A stretch of DNA of 64,000 nucleotides from Aliarcobacter cryaerophilus (lineage in GTDB: Bacteria; Campylobacterota; Campylobacteria; Campylobacterales; Arcobacteraceae): contig NZ_CP060694.1 of assembly GCF_014352935.1 (NCBI RefSeq), positions 806,001 to 870,000 of the forward strand, read 5' to 3'. Below the pieces are notes generated by a model, which saw only the letters and a program-made list of their open reading frames with translations, ran no database searches and was not told where the DNA came from. A program made the translations under genes and the position numbers. Shown here in pieces: positions 16,396 through 25,011 of this stretch (its first letter is position 1; each line of letters begins with the position of its first letter).

Positions 16396-18759
16396 TTACT
16401 GCTCTTGCCAAAGTAGTTCTATTTTAATGTCATAAATGTCAGTTCTTTTAGGTTTTATAAAAAACTCTTCTATTGTATATTTTGAGATATTAAATTCATC
16501 ATTTATCTTTTCTATTTCAATTTTTAACTTTTCTTCCAAACCATCTTGTAAAGATTGTAGTGCATCTATTTCACCTTGAACGGTTTTTATATCACTTCTC
16601 TCTTTTAAAGCTTTGCTTACACCTCTTGAGCTTGTAGCTACTTTTGAAACGATTGCTGTTTTACTAGATTTTCCAAAAAAAGCCCCTAAAATTGATGTTC
16701 CAATAGATATTATACTATTTGTTGTAGCGCTAAGAGAGTCTTGCTCCTCTTTTTTTAGTTTCTCAAAAAGTTTTGATATTTTTTGTTCTAAAATAGTATT
16801 CTCTTTTTCAAATTTTTGTTTTAGATTTTCTATTTTTTCATCAATTTGTTCGTTTAATCTATCCTGTATTCTTATTTTAAAATCATCTAAACTCTCATAC
16901 TGTTTTGATGATATTTTTAAAGTATCATTTTTATATAGAGTTAATTTGAAATTTCTATATACATAATCAGCAAAATCTCTCTCTAAAAGTTTTAACTCTT
17001 TTTCATTTTGAATAAAACTAGGAAGTTCATAGTAAAATGAGTTTGGTTTCTCTTTTTCATCAAAAGTATCAGTTAAAACATCCTCTCTTTCATCAAAGTT
17101 TATCTGGGAAGCTTTTTCATCTAAATATATTTTGAAATTTATATGTTCTTTTAAATCTACATTTTTTAGAGTATAAAGATAGTGAACATTACAAGAAAAT
17201 AGTAGATATCCTTGCATATAGTAAGCGTTATTTTGAGAACTATAGCTATACTTTTCTTTTATATTGCTTACTATTATAGGTTTTGATTTCCCTTTTGAAA
17301 CATCAATAAATGGTTCATTTACTTCACTATTTTTTTCTTCTAGGTTTTTTGTAGAGTTGTTTTTTTTATTTTCCATTAGTTTTTTGATAGCATCTTTGCT
17401 TAAAGGACCTTTTAAATATGATAGTGCCCATCTAGTTTCAAAAGTTTTTATGCTCTCTTCATTTATATTTTTCATAATAAAGTTTCTTTTCGCAAGTGTT
17501 CCCAAAGCTAAAGACAACTCTTGTTTATTTAATCCATTTTCACTAGCACTACTTAAACCATCAATTACTTTTTCTATATCTTGTTTAGTTTGAAGTCTAC
17601 CTATAAACCAAGTTCCTATATTTGATAATCCTTTATAATCAATATCTACAGGATTTTGAGTTGAAAGAATAACTCCTATTCCAAAACTTCTTGCTTGTTT
17701 TAAAAGTGTTAGCATTGGTTGTTTTGATGGTGGATTTGCTTGAGGAGGAAAATATCCAAAAATCTCATCCATATAAAGTAGGGCTTTTAAAGAGGTAGTT
17801 CCCTCTTGTCTTCTCATCCAAGCTAAAATTTGATTTAGTAAAATTGTTACAAAAAACATTCTTTGTGAGTCATTTAGATGTGCAATTGAAAAAATATTTA
17901 CTTTAGCTTTTCCACTTTGGCTATATAACATTTTTGATATATCTAAACTCTCACCTTCTAACCAACTACTAAAAGATGGACTTGCAATAATTGTATTTAT
18001 TTTTAGTGCAAATTTTAGTCTATCACTTTGAGGAAAAAAAGTCTCCAAATCAAAAACTCCAATTTTTGAAAAAGGTGGAGTTACTATTAAAGTTATTAAC
18101 TCTTCTAGAGTTAAATCTTTTTGTTCTTTAAAATAATTTGTAAAAATAGATGCTAAAAGAATTGACTCTTTTGATGTTTCATCGCTTTTATTATCTATTA
18201 AAGATAAGATTGAGTGTACTGTTGAGTTTATAATATTTGAAAACAACTCCATATCTTCTAAAATCTCTATTGTAGGTGCTTTAAAAGATGAAAGAATTGA
18301 TATTTGAACTCCAGCGCTGCTTCCTGGAGTGTATATTGTGAAATCAGCACTATCTTTTAGTTTTTTTACTCTACTTAAATCTTGAAAATCTCTTTGTATT
18401 CCTTCTTTGTAGCTATTTGAAACTTTTATAGCTAACTCTTCTTTTGTTCCTCCACTATTTGATACTTCACTATCATCTAACCAAGGTTCAAAATCACTTG
18501 GATTTAATTCTGGAAAATTTAACAGAAGATTTGTCATATCTCCTTTTGGGTCAATTATAATTGATGGTATGGCATCAATAGCAGCTTCTTCTAGAAGTGT
18601 TATTCCAAGACCTGTTTTACCACTTCCTGTCATTCCTATAATTGCTGCATGAGTTAATAAATCTTTGTTTTGATAAACTAAAGGTGTGATTTGACCGTCA
18701 ATTTTTTCTTTTCCAATATAAAAAAGTTTTAACTTTTCATAATCAAAAGTGCTATTCAT
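16396..18759 (-). CDS. HerA-like ATPase with long coiled-coil C-terminus
   Basis: 787 residues. Walker A GMTGSGKT at 42-49 and IIIDPKGDMTNLL follow the HerA/FtsK-like pattern; Walker B is LLYMDEIFGYFPP near residue 326; LSTQNPVDIDYKGLSNIGTWF is the sensor region. This is the ATP-driven DNA-translocase or pump class. Residues about 620-690 form a strong coiled coil, followed by a glycine-rich small-residue segment (SIISIGTSILGAFFGK) that could insert in or sit on a membrane, and a last helical domain. The usual partner nuclease NurA is not adjacent. It stands alone between convergent and divergent neighbours. Confidence 0.8.
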   Translation of the reverse strand: MNSTFDYEKLKLFYIGKEKIDGQITPLVYQNKDLLTHAAIIGMTGSGKTGLGITLLEEAAIDAIPSIIIDPKGDMTNLLLNFPELNPSDFEPWLDDSEVSNSGGTKEELAIKVSNSYKEGIQRDFQDLSRVKKLKDSADFTIYTPGSSAGVQISILSSFKAPTIEILEDMELFSNIINSTVHSILSLIDNKSDETSKESILLASIFTNYFKEQKDLTLEELITLIVTPPFSKIGVFDLETFFPQSDRLKFALKINTIIASPSFSSWLEGESLDISKMLYSQSGKAKVNIFSIAHLNDSQRMFFVTILLNQILAWMRRQEGTTSLKALLYMDEIFGYFPPQANPPSKQPMLTLLKQARSFGIGVILSTQNPVDIDYKGLSNIGTWFIGRLQTKQDIEKVIDGLSSASENGLNKQELSLALGTLAKRNFIMKNINEESIKTFETRWALSYLKGPLSKDAIKKLMENKKNNSTKNLEEKNSEVNEPFIDVSKGKSKPIIVSNIKEKYSYSSQNNAYYMQGYLLFSCNVHYLYTLKNVDLKEHINFKIYLDEKASQINFDEREDVLTDTFDEKEKPNSFYYELPSFIQNEKELKLLERDFADYVYRNFKLTLYKNDTLKISSKQYESLDDFKIRIQDRLNEQIDEKIENLKQKFEKENTILEQKISKLFEKLKKEEQDSLSATTNSIISIGTSILGAFFGKSSKTAIVSKVATSSRGVSKALKERSDIKTVQGEIDALQSLQDGLEEKLKIEIEKINDEFNISKYTIEEFFIKPKRTDIYDIKIELLWQEQ

Positions 18760-18784
18760 AAATATCCCTAATAAAGTTTGAAAT

Positions 18785-18790
18785 ATTATA
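18785..18790 (-). promoter_or_regulatory. -10 box of the HerA-like gene
   Basis: TATAAT on the minus strand (ATTATA on plus), 25 bases upstream of the ATG at 18759. Confidence 0.5.
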
Positions 18791-18823
18791 ACAAAATAAA
18801 ATGCTTTTTCTAAAAAAATATAG

Positions 18824-18829
18824 TATAAT
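18824..18829 (+). promoter_or_regulatory. -10 box of the FlaG-like gene
   Basis: TATAAT within ATAGTATAATTAGC, 27 bases upstream of ATG 18857. It looks vegetative; no sigma-28 or sigma-54 flagellar promoter is seen. Confidence 0.55.
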
Positions 18830-18856
18830 TAGCTAAATTTAAGAAAAGGAGTATTT

Positions 18857-19222
18857 ATGGAACTTGGAAATATCCCGAAAATTGATCAGTTCAAGGATAA
18901 TAAAGCTGTAGAGATGCAACAGGTAAAATCTACTTCAAATTTAGCTAAAACTGATGAACAAAGAGAGTTAAAAGAGATACAAAAGAAGAGTATAGATCAA
19001 GCAAAAGAAAACTCTGATGTACAAAAAGCTCAAAATGAATCAGCTTCAAAGAGTAAATATGAAGTGGTACTTTCAAATACGAATTTTGGATTTAACAGTA
19101 GCTCTCAAGATTTTTTTGTAAGAGTTGAGAGAGGAAATTCTGAAAATCAATATCCAACAGAAGATATGATGCGAGTAAAAGCTCAGATGATGGCACTACA
19201 AAAGGTAGAGGCTGAATCTTAA
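18857..19222 (+). CDS. Small FlaG-like protein
   Basis: 121 residues: a Lys/Gln/Glu-rich disordered first half and a compact second half. The latter (VVLSNTNFGFNSSSQDFFVR, then VERGNSENQYPTEDMMRVKA) resembles FlaG, in which two beta strands precede an 'IP.EE(M)' helix. FlaG influences flagellar filament length in related bacteria. The match is short, and the gene is not next to flagellar genes here, so it could be another small secreted or cytosolic protein. AAGGAG precedes the ATG. Confidence 0.5.
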   Translation: MELGNIPKIDQFKDNKAVEMQQVKSTSNLAKTDEQRELKEIQKKSIDQAKENSDVQKAQNESASKSKYEVVLSNTNFGFNSSSQDFFVRVERGNSENQYPTEDMMRVKAQMMALQKVEAES

Positions 19223-19226
19223 AAAT

Positions 19227-19255
19227 TTTGGCTTAAAAAATATTTTTAAGCCAAA
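19227..19255. terminator. Long hairpin after the FlaG-like gene
   Basis: TTTGGCTTAAAAA pairs with TTTTTAAGCCAAA around ATA. The internal T-run lies in the right arm and only AAATCTAC follows, so it may act as a weak terminator or an RNA 3'-end stabiliser. Confidence 0.5.
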
Positions 19256-19304
19256 TCTACTTAAAAACTCATTATAATTTTACCTTATTTTAAAAGGTTT
19301 ATAA

Positions 19305-20036
19305 ATGATAAAAAAAATTGATATTAACTCTTTAGCTTTTCAAAATGAGCTTGAAAATACAAAAGAGTTTACAAAAGATGTATTAAAAAAATATAATTTT
19401 GTTTTTAATCCTGATGATGAAGTTAATTTATCTGTACAAATGGGATTAGCTAGAAATATGCTTATTTATGGAAAAAGATATTGCCCTTGTTTTATGGTAG
19501 TTGAAAATGAAAATGAAAATAGACTTTGTCCATGTTTACCAGCTTTAAATAGTGAGATACCAAAAAATGGAAGTTGTCACTGTGGAATTTATTGTACAAA
19601 AGAGAAAGCTCATGAATTGCTTTTAAATATTGATACAAAAGAGGCTATAGCTACTCACTTTAGAGGTTTGACAAAAAAAGAGTGTGAAGATTTGCTTAGC
19701 AATTATGAGATAAATTCTATAGAACTAGAGGCACTTTTAGAAGCAAGAGATGAGGGTGCTGTAAATTTTTGTTTAGTAGATACAAGAGAGTGGATGGAGT
19801 GGGTTAATATTAGAATAAAAGGAACTGATTTTTTAGTTCCAACAACTAGTTTTTATAACTCTTTAGAGCAGATAAATGATAAAAAAGATATACCTATAAT
19901 ATTGTATTGTCATAGTGGAAGTAGAAGTGCTTATTGTCAAAGAATAATGCTAAATATGGGTTTTTCAAAAGTTATAAATCTTGATTATGGAATTATGAGT
20001 TTTGGTGGTGAAACTTTAAGAGGTGAGCCAAAATAA
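19305..20036 (+). CDS. Ferredoxin-thioredoxin reductase catalytic domain fused to rhodanese
   Basis: 243 residues. Residues about 15-105 carry the FTR catalytic-chain pattern: C60-P-C62, C75-P-C77, C91-H-C93, and C97, which provide the [4Fe-4S] ligands and the redox disulfide. Residues about 135-240 are a rhodanese-like domain whose active-site loop is YCHSGSRS with Cys202. The FTR domain would transfer electrons from ferredoxin to a disulfide; the rhodanese may supply or accept sulfane sulfur. Spacing between Cys motifs is 12 and 13 residues. No FTR variable chain is nearby, as in other non-photosynthetic bacteria. Confidence 0.88.
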   Translation: MIKKIDINSLAFQNELENTKEFTKDVLKKYNFVFNPDDEVNLSVQMGLARNMLIYGKRYCPCFMVVENENENRLCPCLPALNSEIPKNGSCHCGIYCTKEKAHELLLNIDTKEAIATHFRGLTKKECEDLLSNYEINSIELEALLEARDEGAVNFCLVDTREWMEWVNIRIKGTDFLVPTTSFYNSLEQINDKKDIPIILYCHSGSRSAYCQRIMLNMGFSKVINLDYGIMSFGGETLRGEPK

Positions 20037-20049
20037 AATTTGGCTCTTT
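20025..20049. terminator. Hairpin terminator spanning the FTR-rhodanese stop codon
   Basis: GAGCCAAA at 20025-20032 pairs with TTTGGCTC at 20039-20046; the TAA stop lies in the loop and TTT follows. The minus-strand permease ends at 20054. Confidence 0.7.
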
Positions 20050-20053
20050 AAAA

Positions 20054-21106
20054 TTATTCTAGAATACTTTTAGTTTCAACCTCTTTTATATATTTTCTTA
20101 AAAGTTGCATTGTAGATACAAATAAGCTCACCATTGCAGGTCCAATTATCATTCCCCAAAATCCAAAAGTACCAAGTCCTGCAACTATTGCAAAAAAGAT
20201 GATCAATGAGTTTATTTTTGTAGGTGTTTTTACTATTTTTTTATTTATGTAGCTTATTATTAGCGGTTTTATAAAAGTATCTGCAATTATTGAAATAACT
20301 ATTATAGAGTAAACTGCTATAAAAATTGCATTTGATATGGTTCCAGTACTTGCTTCATATAAAGCTACCGGAAGCCACATAATAACTCCACCAATAACAG
20401 GAACTAAAGATGCAAAACCATATAAAACTCCAAGTAAAAGCCCATCATAACCAAAACTACTCAAAAAAGCTCCAAAAAGAAAACCTTGAAATATTGCAGT
20501 TACTAAAATAGAGTAAAAAACTACACTCATTACACTTGATGATTCATTAAATAATATATTTGCATCTTCGTTATTGATAGGAGTTATATTTTTTAGATAA
20601 GTTGCAATTTGGTTTGAAAATAGGGTAAAAAAGAAGAAAAAGATTAAAATCAAAATCATATCAATCATAAATTTTGCACTATTTTTACCTAAAGATGCAC
20701 TAAAAGATACAAGCTGTTGTACTGTTTTTCCTATATCCACAGATGATGATATTTTATTTATAAAATCATTTAAGAAGCTAAATTCACCTAAAAAGCCAAT
20801 AATCATAGTTTTTATCTCTGTTAAATTTTGTATTAGGTGTTGTTGGTCCACTTGATTAAAAAATGTTGCAAATGAGATTATACAATATAAAATAGGTAAG
20901 AAAAATAATGCTGTCATTGCAAGAGTAAAAATTGTTGTAGAAAAGGCTCTATTTTTTACTTTATTATTTATTCTTAAAAACATTGAGTTTGTAGCAATAG
21001 TAAGCAAAGCTGCTACTGAAATTGATTTTAAAAATGGGTCAAAAAGTTCTATTAGAAAATAGAATAGAACAAATGCTAAAAGCATTAAAAAATATGCTGG
21101 TTTCAA
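20054..21106 (-). CDS. AI-2E family permease, second copy
   Basis: 350 residues with paired N-terminal helices, [22 protein letters not shown] and a C-terminal [16 protein letters not shown] segment typical of the family. It differs clearly from the copy at 14723-15790, so it is not a recent duplicate. Its ATG overlaps the ruvB stop by four bases (ATGA), so it is translated with ruvB; this arrangement looks like operon economy and not a functional link. Substrate unknown. Confidence 0.88.
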   Translation of the reverse strand: MKPAYFLMLLAFVLFYFLIELFDPFLKSISVAALLTIATNSMFLRINNKVKNRAFSTTIFTLAMTALFFLPILYCIISFATFFNQVDQQHLIQNLTEIKTMIIGFLGEFSFLNDFINKISSSVDIGKTVQQLVSFSASLGKNSAKFMIDMILILIFFFFFTLFSNQIATYLKNITPINNEDANILFNESSSVMSVVFYSILVTAIFQGFLFGAFLSSFGYDGLLLGVLYGFASLVPVIGGVIMWLPVALYEASTGTISNAIFIAVYSIIVISIIADTFIKPLIISYINKKIVKTPTKINSLIIFFAIVAGLGTFGFWGMIIGPAMVSLFVSTMQLLRKYIKEVETKSILE

Positions 21107-22134
21107 AATAGGCTTCCTTGATTATTCTCATCTAATTTATTTTGAGGAGGAGTTAATCTAAACATTTCATATGTTTTAACACTAGCAACTCTTCCACGTG
21201 CAGTTCTTTCTATATATCCATTAGCAAGTAAATATGGCTCAATCGCATCTTCAATAGTTCCCTCATCTTCACTCAAAGCTGCTGCCATAGTTCCTAATCC
21301 CATAGGTCTTCCACGATTTGATATAAGAAGTTCAAGTAAATTTATATCCATCTCATCAAAACCATTTTCATTTATTCCTAGCTCATCTAAAGCATATTTA
21401 CAAGTATTTAAAAGTATAGTTTTTTCACCTTTTACTTGTGAAAAATCTCTAACCCTTCGTAAAAGTCTTAAAGCAACTCTAGGTGTTCCTCTACTTCTTT
21501 TTGACATCTCTAAGCTTGAGTCATCTTCACATTCAATTCCCAATTTTATAGAAGCTTTTTGAATAATTTTTGCTAGCTCTTCTTCTGTATAAAACTGCAT
21601 TCTAAAATGCATTCCAAATCTCTCTCTTAGTGGATTTGAAAGCATTCCAGCACGTGTAGTTGCACCAATTAGAGTAAATCTTGGTAAATCTATTTTTACA
21701 GTTTGCGCAGCAGGTCCTGAACCAATTATTATATCAAGCCTATAATCTTCCATTGCTGGATATAAAATCTCTTCAACAGCAGGACTTAAACGATGAATTT
21801 CATCTATAAAAAGAATATCTCCCTCTTCAAGATTTGTTAAAATTGCTGCTAAATCACCACTTTTTTCTATCATAGGACCGGCTGTTATTTTTATATTTGA
21901 GCTCATCTCATTTGAAATAAGATATGAAAGGGTAGTTTTTCCTAAACCTGGAGGTCCATAAAATAAAATATGATCAAGTGCTTCTGCTCTTTTTCTTGAA
22001 GCATCAATAAAAACTCTTAAATTCTTTTTTATTTTTTCTTGACCTATATAATCATCCCAATTTGAAGGTCTTAAGCTTTGCTCATTACTCTCTTCTTCAA
22101 AAGATACAGTTTCTACTTCTACTAATCTTTGCAC
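21103..22134 (-). CDS. ruvB: Holliday-junction branch-migration helicase RuvB
   Basis: 343 residues of the AAA+ motor that drives branch migration with RuvA. It starts around [19 protein letters not shown]; Walker A is [12 protein letters not shown], Walker B DEIHRLSP, sensor 1 GATTRAGML, and [17 protein letters not shown] marks the sensor-2/winged-helix part. It begins at GTG 22134 with GGAGC 7 bases upstream. It lies 27 bases after panB on the same strand; panB-ruvB-permease form one operon. ruvA and ruvC are elsewhere. Confidence 0.97.
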   Translation of the reverse strand: MQRLVEVETVSFEEESNEQSLRPSNWDDYIGQEKIKKNLRVFIDASRKRAEALDHILFYGPPGLGKTTLSYLISNEMSSNIKITAGPMIEKSGDLAAILTNLEEGDILFIDEIHRLSPAVEEILYPAMEDYRLDIIIGSGPAAQTVKIDLPRFTLIGATTRAGMLSNPLRERFGMHFRMQFYTEEELAKIIQKASIKLGIECEDDSSLEMSKRSRGTPRVALRLLRRVRDFSQVKGEKTILLNTCKYALDELGINENGFDEMDINLLELLISNRGRPMGLGTMAAALSEDEGTIEDAIEPYLLANGYIERTARGRVASVKTYEMFRLTPPQNKLDENNQGSLF

Positions 22135-22161
22135 TATAAAGCTCCACTTTTAAAATTCATT

Positions 22162-22971
22162 TTAGTACTCTTCTTCTTTTGATGGAAAATTTTGTGTTTG
22201 TACATCATCTCTGTAGCTATTTACAGCTTCTTTTACAAGTTTAGCTCCATTTAAATAGTGTCTTACAAATTTTGGTTTAAAATCTTCAAAAAATCCTAAC
22301 ATATCAGACCAAACCAAAACTTGACCATCTGTCTCATTTCCAGCTCCTATTCCAATAGTTGGAATATTTACAGCTTCTGTAATTTTTTTTGCAACATCAC
22401 TTTTTACACCTTCAATAACAATTGCAAAAGCTCCTGCTTTTTCAACTGCTATTGCATCACGTATTAGTTGCTCTTCGTCTTCTTTTGTTTTTCCTCTTAC
22501 TTTGTAACCACCTTCACTTCTTACATATTGAGGCATAAGACCAATATGTCCCATAACAGCAATAGCATTTGATGTAAGATGCTTTATAATATCAGCTTTA
22601 TCTTCTCCACCTTCTATTTTTACAGCACTTGCAAGTGTTTCTTGATATACTTTTGCACAGTTTTTTAATGCCTCATCTTTATTTATATAAGTAGCAAAAG
22701 GCATATCAGTTATAACAAAAGCATCTTTTGCACCATTGCAAACAGCTTTTGTGTGATAAATCATCTGATCTAAAGTTGCACTTAATGTATCACTTTGCCC
22801 CATAAAACTCATATTTAAGCTATCTCCTACAAGTATCATATCAGCACTTTTTGAAAATAGGTTTGAAAATAGGGCATCATAGGCTGTTATAACTGTTAAT
22901 TTTTGTCTATTTTTTGTCTGTTTTATCTTTGTTATATTCATTTTTTCAAAATCGTGTTTAATTATACTCAT
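22162..22971 (-). CDS. panB: 3-methyl-2-oxobutanoate hydroxymethyltransferase
   Basis: 269 residues. The first step of pantothenate synthesis: transfers a hydroxymethyl group from methylene-tetrahydrofolate to 2-oxoisovalerate. Signature segments: VITAYDALFSNLFSKSADMI, LVGDSLNMSFMGQSDT (metal-binding Asp), MGHIGLMPQ, and IGIGAGNETDGQVLVWSDML near the end. Length matches the family (about 265). It heads the panB-ruvB operon; a -10 TATAAT lies at 23001-23006 on the minus strand. Confidence 0.97.
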   Translation of the reverse strand: MSIIKHDFEKMNITKIKQTKNRQKLTVITAYDALFSNLFSKSADMILVGDSLNMSFMGQSDTLSATLDQMIYHTKAVCNGAKDAFVITDMPFATYINKDEALKNCAKVYQETLASAVKIEGGEDKADIIKHLTSNAIAVMGHIGLMPQYVRSEGGYKVRGKTKEDEEQLIRDAIAVEKAGAFAIVIEGVKSDVAKKITEAVNIPTIGIGAGNETDGQVLVWSDMLGFFEDFKPKFVRHYLNGAKLVKEAVNSYRDDVQTQNFPSKEEEY

Positions 22972-23000
22972 ATTTAAAATCCTATATTAAAATAGTTAAG

Positions 23001-23006
23001 ATTATA
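23001..23006 (-). promoter_or_regulatory. -10 box of the panB-ruvB operon
   Basis: TATAAT on the minus strand in the divergent panB/trpA gap, 29 bases before the panB ATG. Confidence 0.5.
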
Positions 23007-23069
23007 ACTAAAAATAGATTTTAATTCGGTTTTAGATAAAATCAAAAAAATTTATTTTTAGGAAAAGAG

Positions 23070-23810
23070 TTGAAAAAATTAGTTGGATATATTACTACAT
23101 CTTTACCAAGTAACAATTTTACAGTTGATTTGGCATATAGTTTAAAAGATAGTGGAGTTGATATTTTGGAGTTGGGTGTTCCTTTTTCAGATCCAGTTGC
23201 TGAAGGACCAATCATAGAAAAAGCAAATTTATTGGCTCTTAAAAATGGATTCAAAATTAATGATCTTTTTGAAGTTTCATCAAAAATTGCAAAAGATATT
23301 GACACTTTATGGATGGGATATATGAACCCATTTTATCACTATGGTTTAGAAAACTTTTTAAAAAAAGCAGAAGAGTTTGGAGTTTCTGGTACGGTAATTC
23401 CAGATTTACCATATGAAATGTCACAAAAATATGAACCAATTTTTAAAAAATATAATAAATCAAATATCACTTTTGTAGCCCCAACAACACCAAAAGAGAG
23501 AATAAAAACTCTTGTAGAAAACTCTTCTAAATTTATTTATATGGTTGCATATGCTGGAATTACTGGAAGTGGAAGAGAAGAAGATTTATCACAGATTATT
23601 GAAAATATTAGAGAGTATTCACAAACTCCACTATATATAGGTTTTGGAATAGATAAAAAAACTTGTAAAGAAAAATCAAAAAATCTTGATGGTGTTATTG
23701 TTGGAAGTGCTTTTGTTAAGCATCTTTTAGATGATAGTTTAAATAATAATGAAAAAATTAAGAAAATATCTAGCATAGCAAAAGAGATAAAGCAAAAAAT
23801 TAACGAGTAG
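23070..23810 (+). CDS. trpA: Tryptophan synthase alpha chain
   Basis: 246 residues. Cleaves indole-3-glycerol phosphate to indole in the TrpAB complex. DILELGVPFSDPVAEGPIIE carries the catalytic Glu and the loop Asp region; GYMNPFYHYGLE, VPDLPYE-like 'VIPDLPYEMS' and YAGITGSGREEDL are conserved. It starts at TTG 23070, six bases after AGGA. The partner trpB and other trp genes are not in the window, so the trp pathway is scattered here. The bpt gene follows after 3 bases. Confidence 0.96.
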   Translation: MKKLVGYITTSLPSNNFTVDLAYSLKDSGVDILELGVPFSDPVAEGPIIEKANLLALKNGFKINDLFEVSSKIAKDIDTLWMGYMNPFYHYGLENFLKKAEEFGVSGTVIPDLPYEMSQKYEPIFKKYNKSNITFVAPTTPKERIKTLVENSSKFIYMVAYAGITGSGREEDLSQIIENIREYSQTPLYIGFGIDKKTCKEKSKNLDGVIVGSAFVKHLLDDSLNNNEKIKKISSIAKEIKQKINE

Positions 23811-23813
23811 AAG

Positions 23814-24551
23814 ATGAATTTTATTAATCCTGATTTAGAGTTTTTTGAAGAGAATAGAGATTGTTCATATTTTGAGGATCAAAAATCAGATATGAGATAT
23901 AGATTTTTAAACTCTTGCAGTATTGAAGAGTATCAAAAAAAGCTAGAAAGAGGTTGGAGAAGGTTCGGAAAAATACATTTTGTACCTGAATGTAAGAGTT
24001 GTACAAAATGTGTATCTATGAGAATTGATGTAAAGAATTTTCAGTTTTCAAAATCACAAAAAAGAGTTTTAAATAAAAACAAAGATACAAAAGTTTTTAT
24101 AAGACCTCCAACTGTAACAAAAGAGCATATGGATTTGTACCATAAATATCATACTATTATGCAAGATAAAAAAGATTGGAAGTATGTACATATAGACCAT
24201 GAAGATTATATAAAATCTTATGTTGAAGGAAATACAAAATACGCAACAGAGTTTCTATATCTTAGAGATGATGAGTTAATAGGTGTTGCTTTAGTAGATA
24301 TTTTACCAAATGCAATATCTTCAATTTACTGTTTTTATGATCATGATTTTGAAGAGTTTTCTATTGGAAAGTTCTCTATTTTAACTCAAATAAATATTGC
24401 AAAAGAGTTAAATATTCCATATATTTATTTGGGATATTGGATAGATAATCACTATTCAATGGGGTATAAAAAAGAGTATATGCCTTTTGAGGTTTTAAAA
24501 AATAGAGCAAACTTAAATGAAGAGCCAATATGGGAAAAATTCATACAATAA
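23814..24551 (+). CDS. bpt: Aspartate/glutamate leucyltransferase (N-end rule pathway)
   Basis: 245 residues of the bacterial Ate1-like family, which transfers leucine from Leu-tRNA to proteins with N-terminal Asp or Glu, marking them for ClpS/ClpAP degradation. N-terminal DCSYFEDQKSDMRYR and FVPECKSCTKCVSMRIDV match the Cys-rich ATE N-domain; IDNHYSMGYKKEYMPFE matches the C-terminal GNAT-like part. Length is typical. It is 3 bases downstream of trpA and almost surely co-transcribed with it. Confidence 0.93.
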   Translation: MNFINPDLEFFEENRDCSYFEDQKSDMRYRFLNSCSIEEYQKKLERGWRRFGKIHFVPECKSCTKCVSMRIDVKNFQFSKSQKRVLNKNKDTKVFIRPPTVTKEHMDLYHKYHTIMQDKKDWKYVHIDHEDYIKSYVEGNTKYATEFLYLRDDELIGVALVDILPNAISSIYCFYDHDFEEFSIGKFSILTQINIAKELNIPYIYLGYWIDNHYSMGYKKEYMPFEVLKNRANLNEEPIWEKFIQ

Positions 24552-24606
24552 AAGTAGTTTTTTTCTAAATATTAAAAAAATCATTATAATTAAAATAAAT
24601 TTTAAA

Positions 24607-24612
24607 TATAAT
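24607..24612 (+). promoter_or_regulatory. -10 box of the small secreted protein gene
   Basis: TATAAT, 24 bases upstream of ATG 24637, with AAGGA at 24627-24631 as ribosome-binding site. Confidence 0.5.
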
Positions 24613-24636
24613 AGAAATTTAAAACGAAGGATTTGT

Positions 24637-24981
24637 ATGAAAAAATTAGTTATTTTTCTATCTTTTGCCACTTTGCTTTTTGCCGAAGGTAGTGTTGAGC
24701 AAAAAACATATAACCCAAATGTTGATTGTCTTATTTTAGAAGATGAGAATTCAATAATTTGTAAATTTGAAGTTGAGTTAAATAATGAGAATAATCAAAC
24801 ATTGATTATAAACTGGATTGACCCAAATGGTACTGTTTCAAGAACGAGAGAGATGATAATACCAGCAGGTGACACTTCAGCCTATGATTTTAGATATTTA
24901 GATGGAAGAGAAAAAGGTAAGTGGGATTTTAAGATTATATACAATAATCAAGAGTACACAACAAAATTTGAGTTAAAATAA
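24637..24981 (+). CDS. Small exported protein of unknown function
   Basis: 114 residues. MKKLVIFLSFATLLFAEG is a signal peptide with probable cleavage after the FA or AEG region. The mature part is all-beta in character (NQTLIINWIDPNGTVSRTRE … GKWDFKIIYNNQEYTTKFEL) and resembles a single immunoglobulin-like domain; two cysteines (CLILEDENSIIC) could form a disulfide. A longer frame from 24517 overlaps bpt and is rejected because the TATAAT and AAGGA are placed for ATG 24637. Family not recognised. Confidence 0.7.
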   Translation: MKKLVIFLSFATLLFAEGSVEQKTYNPNVDCLILEDENSIICKFEVELNNENNQTLIINWIDPNGTVSRTREMIIPAGDTSAYDFRYLDGREKGKWDFKIIYNNQEYTTKFELK

Positions 24982-25011
24982 TATTAGCTTTTTTTAGGCT
25001 AATACTATTTT
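24982..25011. terminator. Hairpin between convergent genes
   Basis: TATTAGC at 24982-24988 pairs with GCTAATA at 24998-25004; the loop is T-rich and ATTTTTG follows. The feoB stop codon lies inside it. Confidence 0.6.

Noticed and set aside
16396-18759. HerA-like gene as part of a defence island
   Set aside because: No SIR2, DUF4297, nuclease or other effector partner is adjacent, and the flanking genes are ordinary membrane and housekeeping genes.
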